A stretch of DNA of 38,600 nt, taken from NCBI RefSeq assembly GCF_947581915.1, contig NZ_CANPWG010000064.1:1-38600 (forward strand), written 5' to 3'. Every line of letters begins with the position of its first letter. Within the stretch, counting starts at the first letter, position 1. The translations under genes and the position numbers were made by a program. This document shows positions 16,876 to 25,383 of the stretch, piece by piece. The notes beneath the pieces are model-generated. The model saw nothing but the letters and a program-made list of their open reading frames with translations. It had not been told where the DNA came from and did no database searches. The DNA is from Candidatus Palauibacter scopulicola (GTDB lineage Bacteria > Gemmatimonadota > Gemmatimonadetes > Palauibacterales > Palauibacteraceae).

Positions 16876-16948
16876 TATGCCTCCTCCTGCGGAGCGGTGC
16901 GCCGGACGAAAGATGCGACCGGCGCGTGTTTGCGGCGTGGAATGAATC

Positions 16949-16977
16949 ATAATCTCCCGCGGCGCACTGCGAGTCAA
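16949..16977 (-). promoter_or_regulatory. Candidate sigma-70-type promoter of the five-gene operon
   Basis: On the minus strand TTGACT (16977-16972), a 17-base spacer and GATTAT (16954-16949) resemble a housekeeping promoter. It lies in a locally AT-richer patch about 74 bases upstream of the repeat-protein start. An overlapping TATGAT is also present with a longer spacer. It is in the divergent gap with the PIG-L gene. Confidence 0.42.
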
Positions 16978-17047
16978 CTGTCGGCCGACGATAGATGCAC
17001 GAACCCCCGGCTTTCTGCGGCCAGCGTGCGCGCATAGCTTCCCGCCC

Positions 17048-19738
17048 ATGCAACCTCGATCGATGTCCGCCGCAGTCGCCGTCCTGGCGTCGTGCCTGCT
17101 CCCCGCGTTCGCGCACGCGCAGGGGTCGCGCCTCCCCGGCGCGATCGAAGCGGGACTCATCCTTCGGCAACTCGATGGGGTGAAGAGGGTTCTCGTCGTG
17201 GCGGCGCACCCTGACGACGAAGATACCGCCCTGCTGACCACGCTCGCGCGCGGATGGGGCGTGGAAGCCGCCTACTTCTCGTTCACGCGGGGCGAGGGAG
17301 GCCAGAACCTCATCGGCACGGAACTCGGCGCGGGACTCGGCATCATCCGTTCGGGCGAACTGCTGGCTGCCCGTACGATCGACGGGGCGCAGCAGTTCTT
17401 CGGTCGCGCGTTCGACTTCGGCTACTCGAAGACGGCGGAAGAGACCTTCGCGAAGTGGCCGCGCGAGCGCGTGCTTTCCGATCTGGTGTGGACGATCCGG
17501 CGTTTCCGTCCTCACGTCCTCATCTCGATGTGGAGCGGGACGGAGCGGGACGGCCACGGGCACCACCAGGTGTCCGGCCTTCTCACGCGGGAGGCCTTCG
17601 ACGCCGCGGGAGACGCGACGCGCTTCCCGGAACAGGTCGCGGCGGGTGTGGCACCGTGGGCGCCGCTGAAACTGTACCGCCGCCCCCTCTTCGAGCTGGG
17701 CGCCACCGCGATCGAAATCGAGACGGGCGCACTCGATCCCCTGTTCGGCCTCACGCACCACCAGGTCGCGATGGACAGCCGCAGCCAGCACCGTTCGCAG
17801 GATTTCGGCACGGCGCTGCCGCTCGGTCCCCGCTCCACGCGCCTCTCGCTCGTGTCGTCACGGGTCGGCGGCTCTCCGATGGAGCCGCTGCTGGCGGGGA
17901 TCGACACGACGCTGGCAAGCCTGGCCGCCGACCTCGGTGAGACCGCGCAGGCGGATCTCGGTTCGTACCGGGAGGCGATCGGCCGCGCCGGTAGCTCGCT
18001 CAACGCAGCCGGACCGGAGGCCGTCCTGCCCTTCCTCGGCGAGGCGCTGCGGCGCCTGGAGCGGCTGCGCGCCGCCGCACGGGCCGGCCGCGAGAGCGAG
18101 CTGCGGCGGGAACTCGACCGCCGCGCGCACCTGCTGATGCGGGCGATCCTCGCGGTGGCAGGAGTGCGGGTCGAACTTCGGGCACGGGACGATGTCCTGG
18201 TCCCGGGACAGACCGTACTCGTCGAGGCGCGCGTGTCCAGCGGCGCCGGCGCCGCCCTGGAACTCGACCCGCCGGTCATCGACGCCCCCCCCGGGTGGTC
18301 GGTGGAGGGCATTGGCGCGGACGTCGAGACGGAACCTGATGATGCGGGTCCGTTCGCCCGCTTTTTCCGTCAGCCGGAAGTCGTCCTCGACCCGTCGACC
18401 CGGGCGCGGATCGAGCCGGGGGAACTCGGGCTGTGGCGTTATGCCGTCACGGTGCCCGCCGACGCGCCGCCGGCTTCCCCGTGGTTCCTTGAACATTCGC
18501 GGGACGGCGACCTGTACCAATGGCCCTTGGACCCCGACCTTCGCACACTCCCGTTCCGTCCGCCGCCCGTTCACGGCCGCGTTGCCGCGGTCGTGGCTGC
18601 GGCGGGTGAGCGGTTCGGCATCGAGATCGAGGATCCGGTCCGTTATCGGGCGGTGGACGGCGCGCTGGGAGAAAGCTGGCGACCCCTTCAGGTGGCGCCG
18701 CGCATATCGGTCGCGGCGACGGCGCCTACGCTGATCTGGCCCGGCAACCGCCCGGAGCCACGTGTCATCGCCTTCCGGATCTCGAGTTTCGCCCGCGAGG
18801 TGACGGCCGGGGAGATCGGCCTCGACCTGCCGTCCGGATGGCGCGCGGCGCCAGAGATGACGCCGTTCGAACTCGCTGGAGAGGGAGCGGTTCAGACGGT
18901 CGGCTTCACGGTCGAGCCCCCGGAGGGAGAGGCGGAAGGGGAGTTTTTCGCGCGGCCCCGGATCCGGATCGCCGGAGCCGAGGTTCCCGCCGCGCACGCC
19001 ACGATGATCGACTATCCGCACATCGAGCCGCGGCTCCTCACCGGCGACGCGGCCGTGCGGATCGTGCGCTTCCCCGTTCGCGTCGCGGACCGGCGCATCG
19101 GATACGTGATGGGTTCCGGCGACGATGGACCCGAATCCATCCGGCAGCTCGGGCTCGACGTCGAACTCATCGAACCGGGAGACTGGGAGGCCGGCAGGCT
19201 CGACCGGTTCGACACGATCGTGCTCGGGATTCGGGCCTACGAGGTCCGCGAGGACCTCATCGCGGCCAACGCGGAACTGCTCGCGTGGGCGGAGCGCGGA
19301 GGCACGGTCGTCGTCCAGTACAACCGCTACGAGTTCAACCAGGGGGCGTACGCACCGTACCCGATCACGATCGGCCGCCCCGCGCCCCGCGTCACCGAGG
19401 AGGACGCGCCCGTCACGCTCGCCGACCCGCGGGCGCCCGTTCTCGTCGAGCCGAACCGTCTCGGCCCGGCCGACTTCGAAGGCTGGATCCAGGAGCGCGG
19501 GCTGTATTTCCCCGATGCGTGGGACGACAGATACCAGGCGCCGCTGGAGATGGCCGACACGGGAGAACCGCCCAGTCGTGGCAGCCTGCTCGCCGCTCCG
19601 GTGGGTCGCGGACTCTACATTCATACCTCGCTTTCCTTCTTCCGACAGCTGCGCGCGGGCGTGCCGGGCGCCTTTCGTCTGTGGGCGAACCTGCTCTCGC
19701 TCGACGGGAGCCGCTGGCGCGAGATCGCGGCCCAGTGA
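17048..19738 (+). CDS. Secreted PIG-L/LmbE-family deacetylase with C-terminal amidotransferase-like domain
   Basis: An 896-residue exported enzyme. A signal peptide ends near AHA-QG (residue 25). The N-terminal domain has the zinc motif AHPDDE (H54, D56, D57) and the second site HGHH (170-173), the hallmark of PIG-L/LmbE N-acetyl-sugar or thiol deacetylases. A central beta-rich region of several hundred residues resembles NPCBM/CARDB-like modules. The end (about residues 680-890) looks like a ThuA/GATase-like fold (IGYVMGSGDD, LRIYEV-type strand, GGTVVVQYNRY) without an obvious catalytic triad. The likely role is deacetylation of a glycan or glycoside in the envelope. The stop overlaps the GTG start of the next gene (GTGA). 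Confidence 0.9.
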   Translation: MQPRSMSAAVAVLASCLLPAFAHAQGSRLPGAIEAGLILRQLDGVKRVLVVAAHPDDEDTALLTTLARGWGVEAAYFSFTRGEGGQNLIGTELGAGLGIIRSGELLAARTIDGAQQFFGRAFDFGYSKTAEETFAKWPRERVLSDLVWTIRRFRPHVLISMWSGTERDGHGHHQVSGLLTREAFDAAGDATRFPEQVAAGVAPWAPLKLYRRPLFELGATAIEIETGALDPLFGLTHHQVAMDSRSQHRSQDFGTALPLGPRSTRLSLVSSRVGGSPMEPLLAGIDTTLASLAADLGETAQADLGSYREAIGRAGSSLNAAGPEAVLPFLGEALRRLERLRAAARAGRESELRRELDRRAHLLMRAILAVAGVRVELRARDDVLVPGQTVLVEARVSSGAGAALELDPPVIDAPPGWSVEGIGADVETEPDDAGPFARFFRQPEVVLDPSTRARIEPGELGLWRYAVTVPADAPPASPWFLEHSRDGDLYQWPLDPDLRTLPFRPPPVHGRVAAVVAAAGERFGIEIEDPVRYRAVDGALGESWRPLQVAPRISVAATAPTLIWPGNRPEPRVIAFRISSFAREVTAGEIGLDLPSGWRAAPEMTPFELAGEGAVQTVGFTVEPPEGEAEGEFFARPRIRIAGAEVPAAHATMIDYPHIEPRLLTGDAAVRIVRFPVRVADRRIGYVMGSGDDGPESIRQLGLDVELIEPGDWEAGRLDRFDTIVLGIRAYEVREDLIAANAELLAWAERGGTVVVQYNRYEFNQGAYAPYPITIGRPAPRVTEEDAPVTLADPRAPVLVEPNRLGPADFEGWIQERGLYFPDAWDDRYQAPLEMADTGEPPSRGSLLAAPVGRGLYIHTSLSFFRQLRAGVPGAFRLWANLLSLDGSRWREIAAQ

Positions 19739-19881
19739 CGGAGCACCGGGACGAGACGGAGGGCCGGATCGGCCTCTTCCGGAGCTGGCGCGCCCTGTAT
19801 GTGTCGGTGATCATCTATACCGTCGGACTCATCCTCCTCCTCTATCTCGCCACGCGCCTGCTCGACTTCGGAGCGCCATGA
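19735..19881 (+). CDS. 48-residue single-pass membrane protein
   Basis: Starts at GTG 19735 in a GTGA overlap with the PIG-L stop and ends in ATGA with the next small frame. The protein has a charged 20-residue N-terminus (MTEHRDETEGRIGLFRSW) and one strong membrane helix (YVSVIIYTVGLILLLYLA) with a short tail. The charge pattern suggests the N-terminus faces the cytoplasm. Its place between the deacetylase and the SSS transporter suggests it is a small partner of the transporter. It is too short for most gene callers. Confidence 0.7.
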   Translation: MTEHRDETEGRIGLFRSWRALYVSVIIYTVGLILLLYLATRLLDFGAP

Positions 19882-19904
19882 GTGGCTCCGACGGAGTGCC
19901 GTGA
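19878..19904 (+). CDS. Eight-codon coupled mini-ORF ahead of the symporter
   Basis: ATG AGT GGC TCC GAC GGA GTG CCG TGA encodes MSGSDGVP. Its ATG overlaps the stop of the 48-residue gene, and its TGA overlaps the GTG of the symporter. It may carry ribosomes across the 20-base gap so that the symporter starts by re-initiation. Its first 15 bases resemble those of the symporter start (11 of 15 identical), so it may instead be the relic of a small duplication. Confidence 0.35.
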   Translation: MSGSDGVP

Positions 19905-21619
19905 GCGGCCTCGACTGGGTCGTCTTTGCGGTCTATTTCGGCGGCGTCGTCGCGTTCGCCTGGCGGCAGAGCCGGAAGAACCGCGGCGTTGAGGGCTTTT
20001 TCCTCGCCAACCGCCGGCTTGGCTGGGGCGCCATCGGCCTCTCCGTGATGGCGACGCAGGCAAGCGCGATCACGTATATCGGCACGACCGGACAGGCCTT
20101 TGACGACGGCATGGAGTTCGTCCAGTTCTACCTGGGCCAGCCGATCGCGATGGTGATTCTCTGCGTCGTCTTCGTCCCCTTCTTCTATCGCTCTAAGGTC
20201 TTTACCGCCTACGAGTACCTCGAACGCCGCTTCGACCCCAGAACCCGCTCGCTGACGAGTTTTCTCTTCCTCGTGTCGCGCGGACTCTCGGCGGGGATCG
20301 TCCTCTACGCCCCGGCCATCGTCCTCTCCGTCATCATGGGCTGGGACGAGCGCGTGACGATTCTCGTCATGGGACTGATCACGGTGGCCTATACGATCAT
20401 GGGAGGCATCACGGCCGTCATCTGGACGGACGTGCTGCAGATGATCGTCATGTTCGCCGGCATCGGGATCGCGATCGCGGTGCTGTTCTCGACGCTGCCG
20501 GAGGGAGTGGGTGTCGGCGACGTGGCGTACATCGGCGGGATTCACGAGATGTGGCGCAGCATAGACCTCTCCTGGGACCCGACGAATCGCTACACCCTCT
20601 GGTCCGGGCTCATTGGAGGACTCTTTCTCGCCCTGGGCTACTTCGGGACCGACCAGAGCCAGGTCCAGCGCTATCTCACGGCGAGTTCGCTTCGCCAGAG
20701 CCGTCTTTCCCTCATCTTCAACGCCTTCGTCAAAGTGCCGATGCAGGTCTTCATCCTCGCCATCGGCGTCCTCCTCTATGTGTTCTATCACTTCGAGCGT
20801 CCCCCGCTCGTCTTCAACTCGGCGGAGGCCACCATGGTCCGGGAAAGCCCCCGAGCCGGCGCCTTCGCCACGCTGGAGGCCGAGCATGAACGGACCCACG
20901 AATTGCGCCGGGAAAGCACCCTCGCGGTGTTGGAAGCCCGCCGGTCCGGCGAAGATCCTGCGGCGCTGCAGGGCCGGATCGCCGGGTACGACGACGAACT
21001 GGCGCGGTTGAGGGAGGCGTCGAAATCGCTCGTGTCCGAGGTGCGCGGGTCTTCGTCGAACGATGTGAACTATGTCTTCCCGTCCTATCTCATTTCCTAT
21101 GTCCCCGCCGGTATCCTGGGACTGCTGATCGCCGTCATCTTCGCGGCCGCGATGTCTTCGCTGGACTCCGAACTCACGGCCCTGTCCAGCGCCACCGTGA
21201 TCGACTTCTATCGTAGGTACGTGAAACCGGAGGGGACGGACGCCCACTACCTGCTCGTCTCGCGGCTCGCCACGCTGGGGTGGGGCGGATTCGCCGTGCT
21301 GTTCGCACTCTACGCGGGCCGGTTGGGGTCCCTCGTCGAAGCGGTCAATGAAGTCGGCTCGATCTTCTACGGCGCGCTCCTGGGCGTCTTCCTCCTTGCC
21401 TTCCTGGTGAAGCGGGCGACCGCTGCGGGTGCCTTCTACGGGCTGATCTTCGCCATGCTGGTCGTGCTCGCGGTGTCGCGCTTCACGGAGATCGCGTGGC
21501 TGTGGTACAACGTCGTCGGGACACTGGCCGTTCTCGCGGTGGGCCTGGCACTACGCCGGCGGGGCCCGGAGGAGCCGGCAGAGCCGGGGGTGCCGAGCGG
21601 GTCCGCAGCCACCGCGTGA
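19901..21619 (+). CDS. Sodium:solute symporter (SSS family)
   Basis: A 572-residue inner-membrane transporter with about 13 membrane helices. Family marks include the N-terminal helix then RGVEGFFLANRRLGW, MATQASAITYIG in TM2 and GYFGTDQSQVQRYL. A sodium-site-like helix AAAMSSLDSELTALSS follows. Between the helices around residues 300 and 395 lies an insertion of about 75 residues rich in Glu/Arg with coiled-coil character (LEAEHERTHELRRES), seen in a sub-branch of these transporters. It is translated from GTG 19901 in overlap with the mini-ORF stop. Co-operon with the secreted deacetylase suggests it imports the deacetylation product; that is inference. Confidence 0.92.
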   Translation: MSGLDWVVFAVYFGGVVAFAWRQSRKNRGVEGFFLANRRLGWGAIGLSVMATQASAITYIGTTGQAFDDGMEFVQFYLGQPIAMVILCVVFVPFFYRSKVFTAYEYLERRFDPRTRSLTSFLFLVSRGLSAGIVLYAPAIVLSVIMGWDERVTILVMGLITVAYTIMGGITAVIWTDVLQMIVMFAGIGIAIAVLFSTLPEGVGVGDVAYIGGIHEMWRSIDLSWDPTNRYTLWSGLIGGLFLALGYFGTDQSQVQRYLTASSLRQSRLSLIFNAFVKVPMQVFILAIGVLLYVFYHFERPPLVFNSAEATMVRESPRAGAFATLEAEHERTHELRRESTLAVLEARRSGEDPAALQGRIAGYDDELARLREASKSLVSEVRGSSSNDVNYVFPSYLISYVPAGILGLLIAVIFAAAMSSLDSELTALSSATVIDFYRRYVKPEGTDAHYLLVSRLATLGWGGFAVLFALYAGRLGSLVEAVNEVGSIFYGALLGVFLLAFLVKRATAAGAFYGLIFAMLVVLAVSRFTEIAWLWYNVVGTLAVLAVGLALRRRGPEEPAEPGVPSGSAATA

Positions 21620-21709
21620 TGAGGGCCCTCGTGGCGGGCACGGTCCGCGGTACGGTTTTCAGCGGGCGGCGCGGGCGGTAGAGTCTCCGCTCGGAAAAAC
21701 GCCGAGGCC

Positions 21710-21728
21710 CCCCGGATCCCTTCCGGGG
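21710..21728 (+). terminator. Hairpin between symporter and fhs
   Basis: CCCCGG and CCGGGG (6 bp each) with a 7-base loop lie 90 bases after the symporter stop and 36 bases before the fhs start. No U-tract follows. It could be a weak terminator or part of the fhs leader. The rest of this 144-base gap shows nothing clear. Confidence 0.25.
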
Positions 21729-21763
21729 ACGGCTCTTCGGCAACTTCATCGAACCTTATCGGG

Positions 21764-23440
21764 ATGACACGGATGCTCACGGACGTACAGATCGCCGAGG
21801 CCGCGACGCCCCGGCCCATCGGGGAGATCGGGGAGAAGATCGGACTGGGGCTCGACGAACTCGTGCCCTACGGTCACTACAAGGCGAAGGTCGGCCCGGA
21901 GTCCATCTTCGAGCGTGAGCCCGGATCGGGCCGCCTCGTCCTCGTCACCGGCATCACTCCGACGGCCGCGGGCGAGGGCAAGACGACCGTCTCCGTGGGG
22001 CTCGCCGACGGCCTGCGCCGCGTGGGGGCGAACTCCGTCCTCTGCATTCGCGAGCCGAGCCTCGGCCCGGTGTTCGGCGTCAAGGGAGGCGCCGCCGGCG
22101 GAGGGTATTCGCAGGTGATCCCGATGGCGGACATCAACCTCCACTTCACGGGGGACCTGCACGCGATCACGTCCGCCCACGCGCTCCTTTCGGCCGCCCT
22201 GGACAACCACCTGCAGCAGGGGAACCGGCTCGGGATCGACCCGCGCCAGATCACCTGGCGGCGCGCCGTCGACATGAACGACCGGGCGCTTCGGAACATC
22301 GTGGTCGGGCTCGGGGGCCGGATCAATGGAGTGCCGCGCGAGGACGGCTTCATGATCACGGCCGCGTCCGAGGTGATGGCGATCTTCTGCCTCGCCGCCA
22401 GCCTCGAGGACCTGGAGGAGCGGCTGAGCAGCATCATCGTCGGATACGACTACGGCGGGGAGCCGGTGCGGGCGCGCGAACTGAATGTGGCGGGCGCCAT
22501 GACCCTGCTGCTGCGGGAGGCGATCGGACCGAATCTCGTTCAGACGCTCGAGGGGACCCCGGCCTTCGTCCACGGCGGGCCGTTCGCCAACATCGCCCAC
22601 GGCTGCAATTCGCTCATGGCGACGCGGGCGGGGCTCGCCTTCGGCGATGTCGTGATCACGGAGGCGGGGTTCGGTTCAGACCTCGGGGCCGAGAAGTTCT
22701 TCGACATCAAGTGCCGGACGGGCGGGCTGAACCCCGAGGCCACCGTGCTCGTGGCCACGATCCGCGCCCTCAAGCTCCACGGCGGGGGCGACCGCACGGC
22801 GCTCTCGACGCCGGATCCCGACGCCGTCCGCGGCGGCCTCGCGAACCTGGGCGCGCACGTGGAGAACATCCGCGGCTTCGGCATCGAGCCGGTGGTGGCG
22901 ATCAACGTGTTCGCGACGGACTCCGACGAGGAGATCGCGGCGGTGGCCGAGGCGTGCGAGGAGCTTGGCGCGCCCTGGGCCCGCTCCGATGGCCATGCGC
23001 TGGGGGGTGCCGGCTGCGAGGACCTGGCCCGTGCCGTGCTGGCGGCGCTGGACGGGGGGGCGGCCGACTTCGAGCCGAAATACGATGCGGCGGCTTCGAT
23101 CCGGGACAAGATCGAGGCGATCGCGCGGAAGGTGTACGGGGCGGACGGGGTGGACTATGCGCCGCGCGCCTCGAAGGACATCCGGCAACTCGAGGCGGCC
23201 GGGCTCGGGGATACGCCCGTCTGCATCGCGAAGACGCCGAACAGCCTGAGCGACGACCCGGCGCGCCTCGGACGGCCGACCGGCTTCCGCATCACGGTTC
23301 AGGACGTGCGCCCCTCCGCGGGGGCGGGCTTCGTCGTGGCCAGAGCCGGCACCGTCATGACGATGCCGGGGCTCCCGCGCGTGCCCGCCGCGGAGGGGAT
23401 CCGGATCGTCGAGGACGGGAGCGTGGTCGGGCTCTTCTGA
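21764..23440 (+). CDS. fhs: Formate-tetrahydrofolate ligase
   Basis: ATP-dependent ligation of formate to tetrahydrofolate to give 10-formyl-THF, in one-carbon metabolism in the cytoplasm. The 558-residue length is typical. The P-loop TPTAAGEGKTT is at residues 65-75. The segments EPSLGPVFGVKGGAAGGGYSQ, HFTGDLHAI, FVHGGPFANIAHG and the C-terminal GAGFVVARAGTVMTMPGLP are strongly conserved in the family. Two in-frame ATGs (21764, 21773) open the gene. Neither has a clear Shine-Dalgarno site, so the exact start is open by three codons. It is followed after 22 bases by the isomerase gene, probably in one operon. Confidence 0.97.
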   Translation: MTRMLTDVQIAEAATPRPIGEIGEKIGLGLDELVPYGHYKAKVGPESIFEREPGSGRLVLVTGITPTAAGEGKTTVSVGLADGLRRVGANSVLCIREPSLGPVFGVKGGAAGGGYSQVIPMADINLHFTGDLHAITSAHALLSAALDNHLQQGNRLGIDPRQITWRRAVDMNDRALRNIVVGLGGRINGVPREDGFMITAASEVMAIFCLAASLEDLEERLSSIIVGYDYGGEPVRARELNVAGAMTLLLREAIGPNLVQTLEGTPAFVHGGPFANIAHGCNSLMATRAGLAFGDVVITEAGFGSDLGAEKFFDIKCRTGGLNPEATVLVATIRALKLHGGGDRTALSTPDPDAVRGGLANLGAHVENIRGFGIEPVVAINVFATDSDEEIAAVAEACEELGAPWARSDGHALGGAGCEDLARAVLAALDGGAADFEPKYDAAASIRDKIEAIARKVYGADGVDYAPRASKDIRQLEAAGLGDTPVCIAKTPNSLSDDPARLGRPTGFRITVQDVRPSAGAGFVVARAGTVMTMPGLPRVPAAEGIRIVEDGSVVGLF

Positions 23441-23462
23441 GCCGCCTGAAACGCCTGAGACG

Positions 23463-25256
23463 ATGATCGAGATCGATCTCTCCCCCGGCGCCCTCACGGA
23501 GGGCGTGGAGCGCCGGCTCCGGGAATGGGCCGCCGAGGACGCGGTGGCGCGGCTCTGGCGGCGGGACCCGACGCTGTGGAGCGCGGACCCGGACACGCCG
23601 GAGCTGGCCGACCGGCTCGGTTGGCTGGACCTCCCGGGGACGTCTCCCGCCGCGCTCGGCGCGCTCGAGGCGTTGCGCGCGGGCGTGCCCTTCTGGTTCA
23701 CCGATCTCGTGCTGCTCGGCATGGGCGGATCGAGCCTCGCGCCCGAAGTGATCGCGCGTACGATGCAGGGCGAGGGGCTGCCGCTCACGCTCGTCGACAC
23801 CACGCACCCCGGAGCGCTCCGCGACCTCGATTGGCTGCGTCCGGCGAACACAATCTTCGTCGTCTCCAGCAAGTCGGGCACGACCGTCGAGACACTCTCG
23901 CTCTTCCGCCACTTCTGGTCGCGGACCGCGGAAGTCGTGGAAGATCCCGGCGCGCACTTCATCGCGATCACCGACCCCGGCTCTCCCCTCGCCGAACTCG
24001 GCCGCGAGCGGGGGTTTCACGCCGTGTTCGAGGCGCCCCCCGAGGTGGGGGGCCGCTTCTCTGCCCTGAGCCCGTTCGGCCTCGCGCCGGCGGCGCTCGC
24101 CGGGGCCGATGTCGCCGCGCTTCTCGCGGAGGCGGCCGAGGCCGCGGATAGCTGCAAGGACGAAGCCCGGCACAACCCGGGCTTCCTCCTCGGGGCGGCG
24201 TTGGGAGAACTCGCGCTCGCGGGCCGCGACAAGGTCACCTTCCTCGCGGCATCCGACTGGGAGGCGTTTCCGGACTGGGCGGAGCAGCTGGTCGCCGAGA
24301 GCACCGGCAAGGAGGGCCGGGGCATCGTCCCGGTCGTCGCCGAGCCCCCGCGGCGACTGGACGAGTACGGCGAGGACCGGATCTTCGTCGGCCTCGTTCT
24401 CGACGGGGATGCGGCGCGCGAAGCGGAGCAATGGGGAGAGGCCGACGAGACGCCGGGTCTCCTCGACGCACTCGAGGCGGCCGGCCACCCGACGGTCCGC
24501 ATCCGGCTCGAACGGTCCGAGGAACTCGGCGCGCTCTTCTTCGTCTGGGAGGTGGGCGTAGCCATGGCCGGAGCCGCACTCGGCATCCATCCCTTCAACC
24601 AGCCGGACGTGCAACTCGCCAAGCGCCTCGCGCGGCGGGCGATGGAAGGCGAAGGCGCACGCGATGGCAGCTCTGATGGCGGTCCTGCGGACGCGGGGCC
24701 GGCGGACGACGCGCAGCTCTCCGACGCGGACGAGATCGACCTCGTCTGGGAGCTGCCGCAGTTCGGACACGCCCCGCCCCGCACGCCCGTGCCCCCGGAC
24801 GTAGATGGAATCCGCGAGCGGGTCGAGGCCTTCCTGGCCGCGGTGGCTCCGACCGACTACATCGCCGTGCAGGCGTTCCTCGCGGGTGGAGAGGAGGAGG
24901 AGGGGCTGCTCGGGAGGCTGCGTTCGGCCCTCGCCGGAGCCACCGGGGCGACGACCACGCTGGGCCATGGCCCGCGCTTCCTGCATTCGACCGGACAACT
25001 GCACAAGGGCGGCGCGGACAACGGCGTCTTCCTGCAACTCGTCGACGACGCCGGCGAACACGTTCACGTCCCCGAAACAGAATTCACCTTCCGGCAGTTG
25101 ATCCGAGCCCAGGCCCGGGGGGATCTCGAAGCCCTCGGTCAGAGCGGACGCCGGACGCTCCGTGTCCGTGTGGGCGGTCCCGAAGGCCTCGGCCTCCGCC
25201 GCCTCATCCAGCTCGTTGAGGAGTCCGCCGGCGCGACGCCCCCAATTCCCAAATGA
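23463..25256 (+). CDS. pgi: Free-standing phosphoglucose-isomerase-like protein (PGI half of Tal-Pgi type)
   Basis: A 597-residue SIS-fold protein. LLGMGGSSLAPEV (84-96) and VVSSKSGTTVETL (about 134-146) form the sugar-phosphate site, and FLHSTGQLHKGG near residue 515 supplies the late catalytic region. These blocks match the isomerase half of bifunctional transaldolase/glucose-6-phosphate isomerase proteins more closely than classic Pgi. The transaldolase half is absent here and the upstream neighbour is fhs. An acidic low-complexity insert (about 400-425, GPADAGPADDAQ) interrupts the C-terminal half. Predicted reaction: glucose-6-phosphate to fructose-6-phosphate. It would be worth learning whether a separate tal gene exists elsewhere. 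Confidence 0.85.
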   Translation: MIEIDLSPGALTEGVERRLREWAAEDAVARLWRRDPTLWSADPDTPELADRLGWLDLPGTSPAALGALEALRAGVPFWFTDLVLLGMGGSSLAPEVIARTMQGEGLPLTLVDTTHPGALRDLDWLRPANTIFVVSSKSGTTVETLSLFRHFWSRTAEVVEDPGAHFIAITDPGSPLAELGRERGFHAVFEAPPEVGGRFSALSPFGLAPAALAGADVAALLAEAAEAADSCKDEARHNPGFLLGAALGELALAGRDKVTFLAASDWEAFPDWAEQLVAESTGKEGRGIVPVVAEPPRRLDEYGEDRIFVGLVLDGDAAREAEQWGEADETPGLLDALEAAGHPTVRIRLERSEELGALFFVWEVGVAMAGAALGIHPFNQPDVQLAKRLARRAMEGEGARDGSSDGGPADAGPADDAQLSDADEIDLVWELPQFGHAPPRTPVPPDVDGIRERVEAFLAAVAPTDYIAVQAFLAGGEEEEGLLGRLRSALAGATGATTTLGHGPRFLHSTGQLHKGGADNGVFLQLVDDAGEHVHVPETEFTFRQLIRAQARGDLEALGQSGRRTLRVRVGGPEGLGLRRLIQLVEESAGATPPIPK

Positions 25257-25281
25257 TACCGCGCTAAGTATATGGCAGACC

Positions 25282-25310
25282 TTGCAAAGTACATGTCCAG
25301 ACGCTAAGTT
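25282..25310 (+). promoter_or_regulatory. Weak promoter-like sequence ahead of the cysteine-rich protein gene
   Basis: TTGCAA (25282-25287), a 17-base spacer and TAAGTT (25305-25310) lie in an AT-richer dip after the isomerase gene. The octamer CGCTAAGT occurs twice, at 25262-25269 and 25302-25309, 40 bases apart, and could be a paired binding site. Matches to the consensus are partial. Confidence 0.25.
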
Positions 25311-25315
25311 CTTAC

Positions 25316-25353
25316 GCGAGTCCCGGGAGCGAGTCCCGGGAGCGAGTCCCGGG
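25316..25353. repeat. Three tandem copies of a 13-bp unit
   Basis: GCGAGTCCCGGGA is repeated three times head to tail at 25316, 25329 and 25342, with only the last base of the third copy changed. Each unit holds the palindrome CCCGGG. A further CCCGGGA follows at 25370. It lies 30 bases upstream of the start of the secreted cysteine-rich protein, in its probable 5' leader. Confidence 0.85.
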
Positions 25354-25383
25354 CAAAGACCACCCCAGGCCCGGGAGGCACGC

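Noticed and set aside
15248..16945. Plus-strand frame of 565 codons opposite the barrel, cupin and repeat-protein genes
   Set aside because: The opposite strand has signal peptide, ribosome-binding sites and repeats; this frame has none.
21620..21763. A riboswitch ahead of fhs
   Set aside because: Only two small GC hairpins are seen; no known folate or other riboswitch core is recognised.
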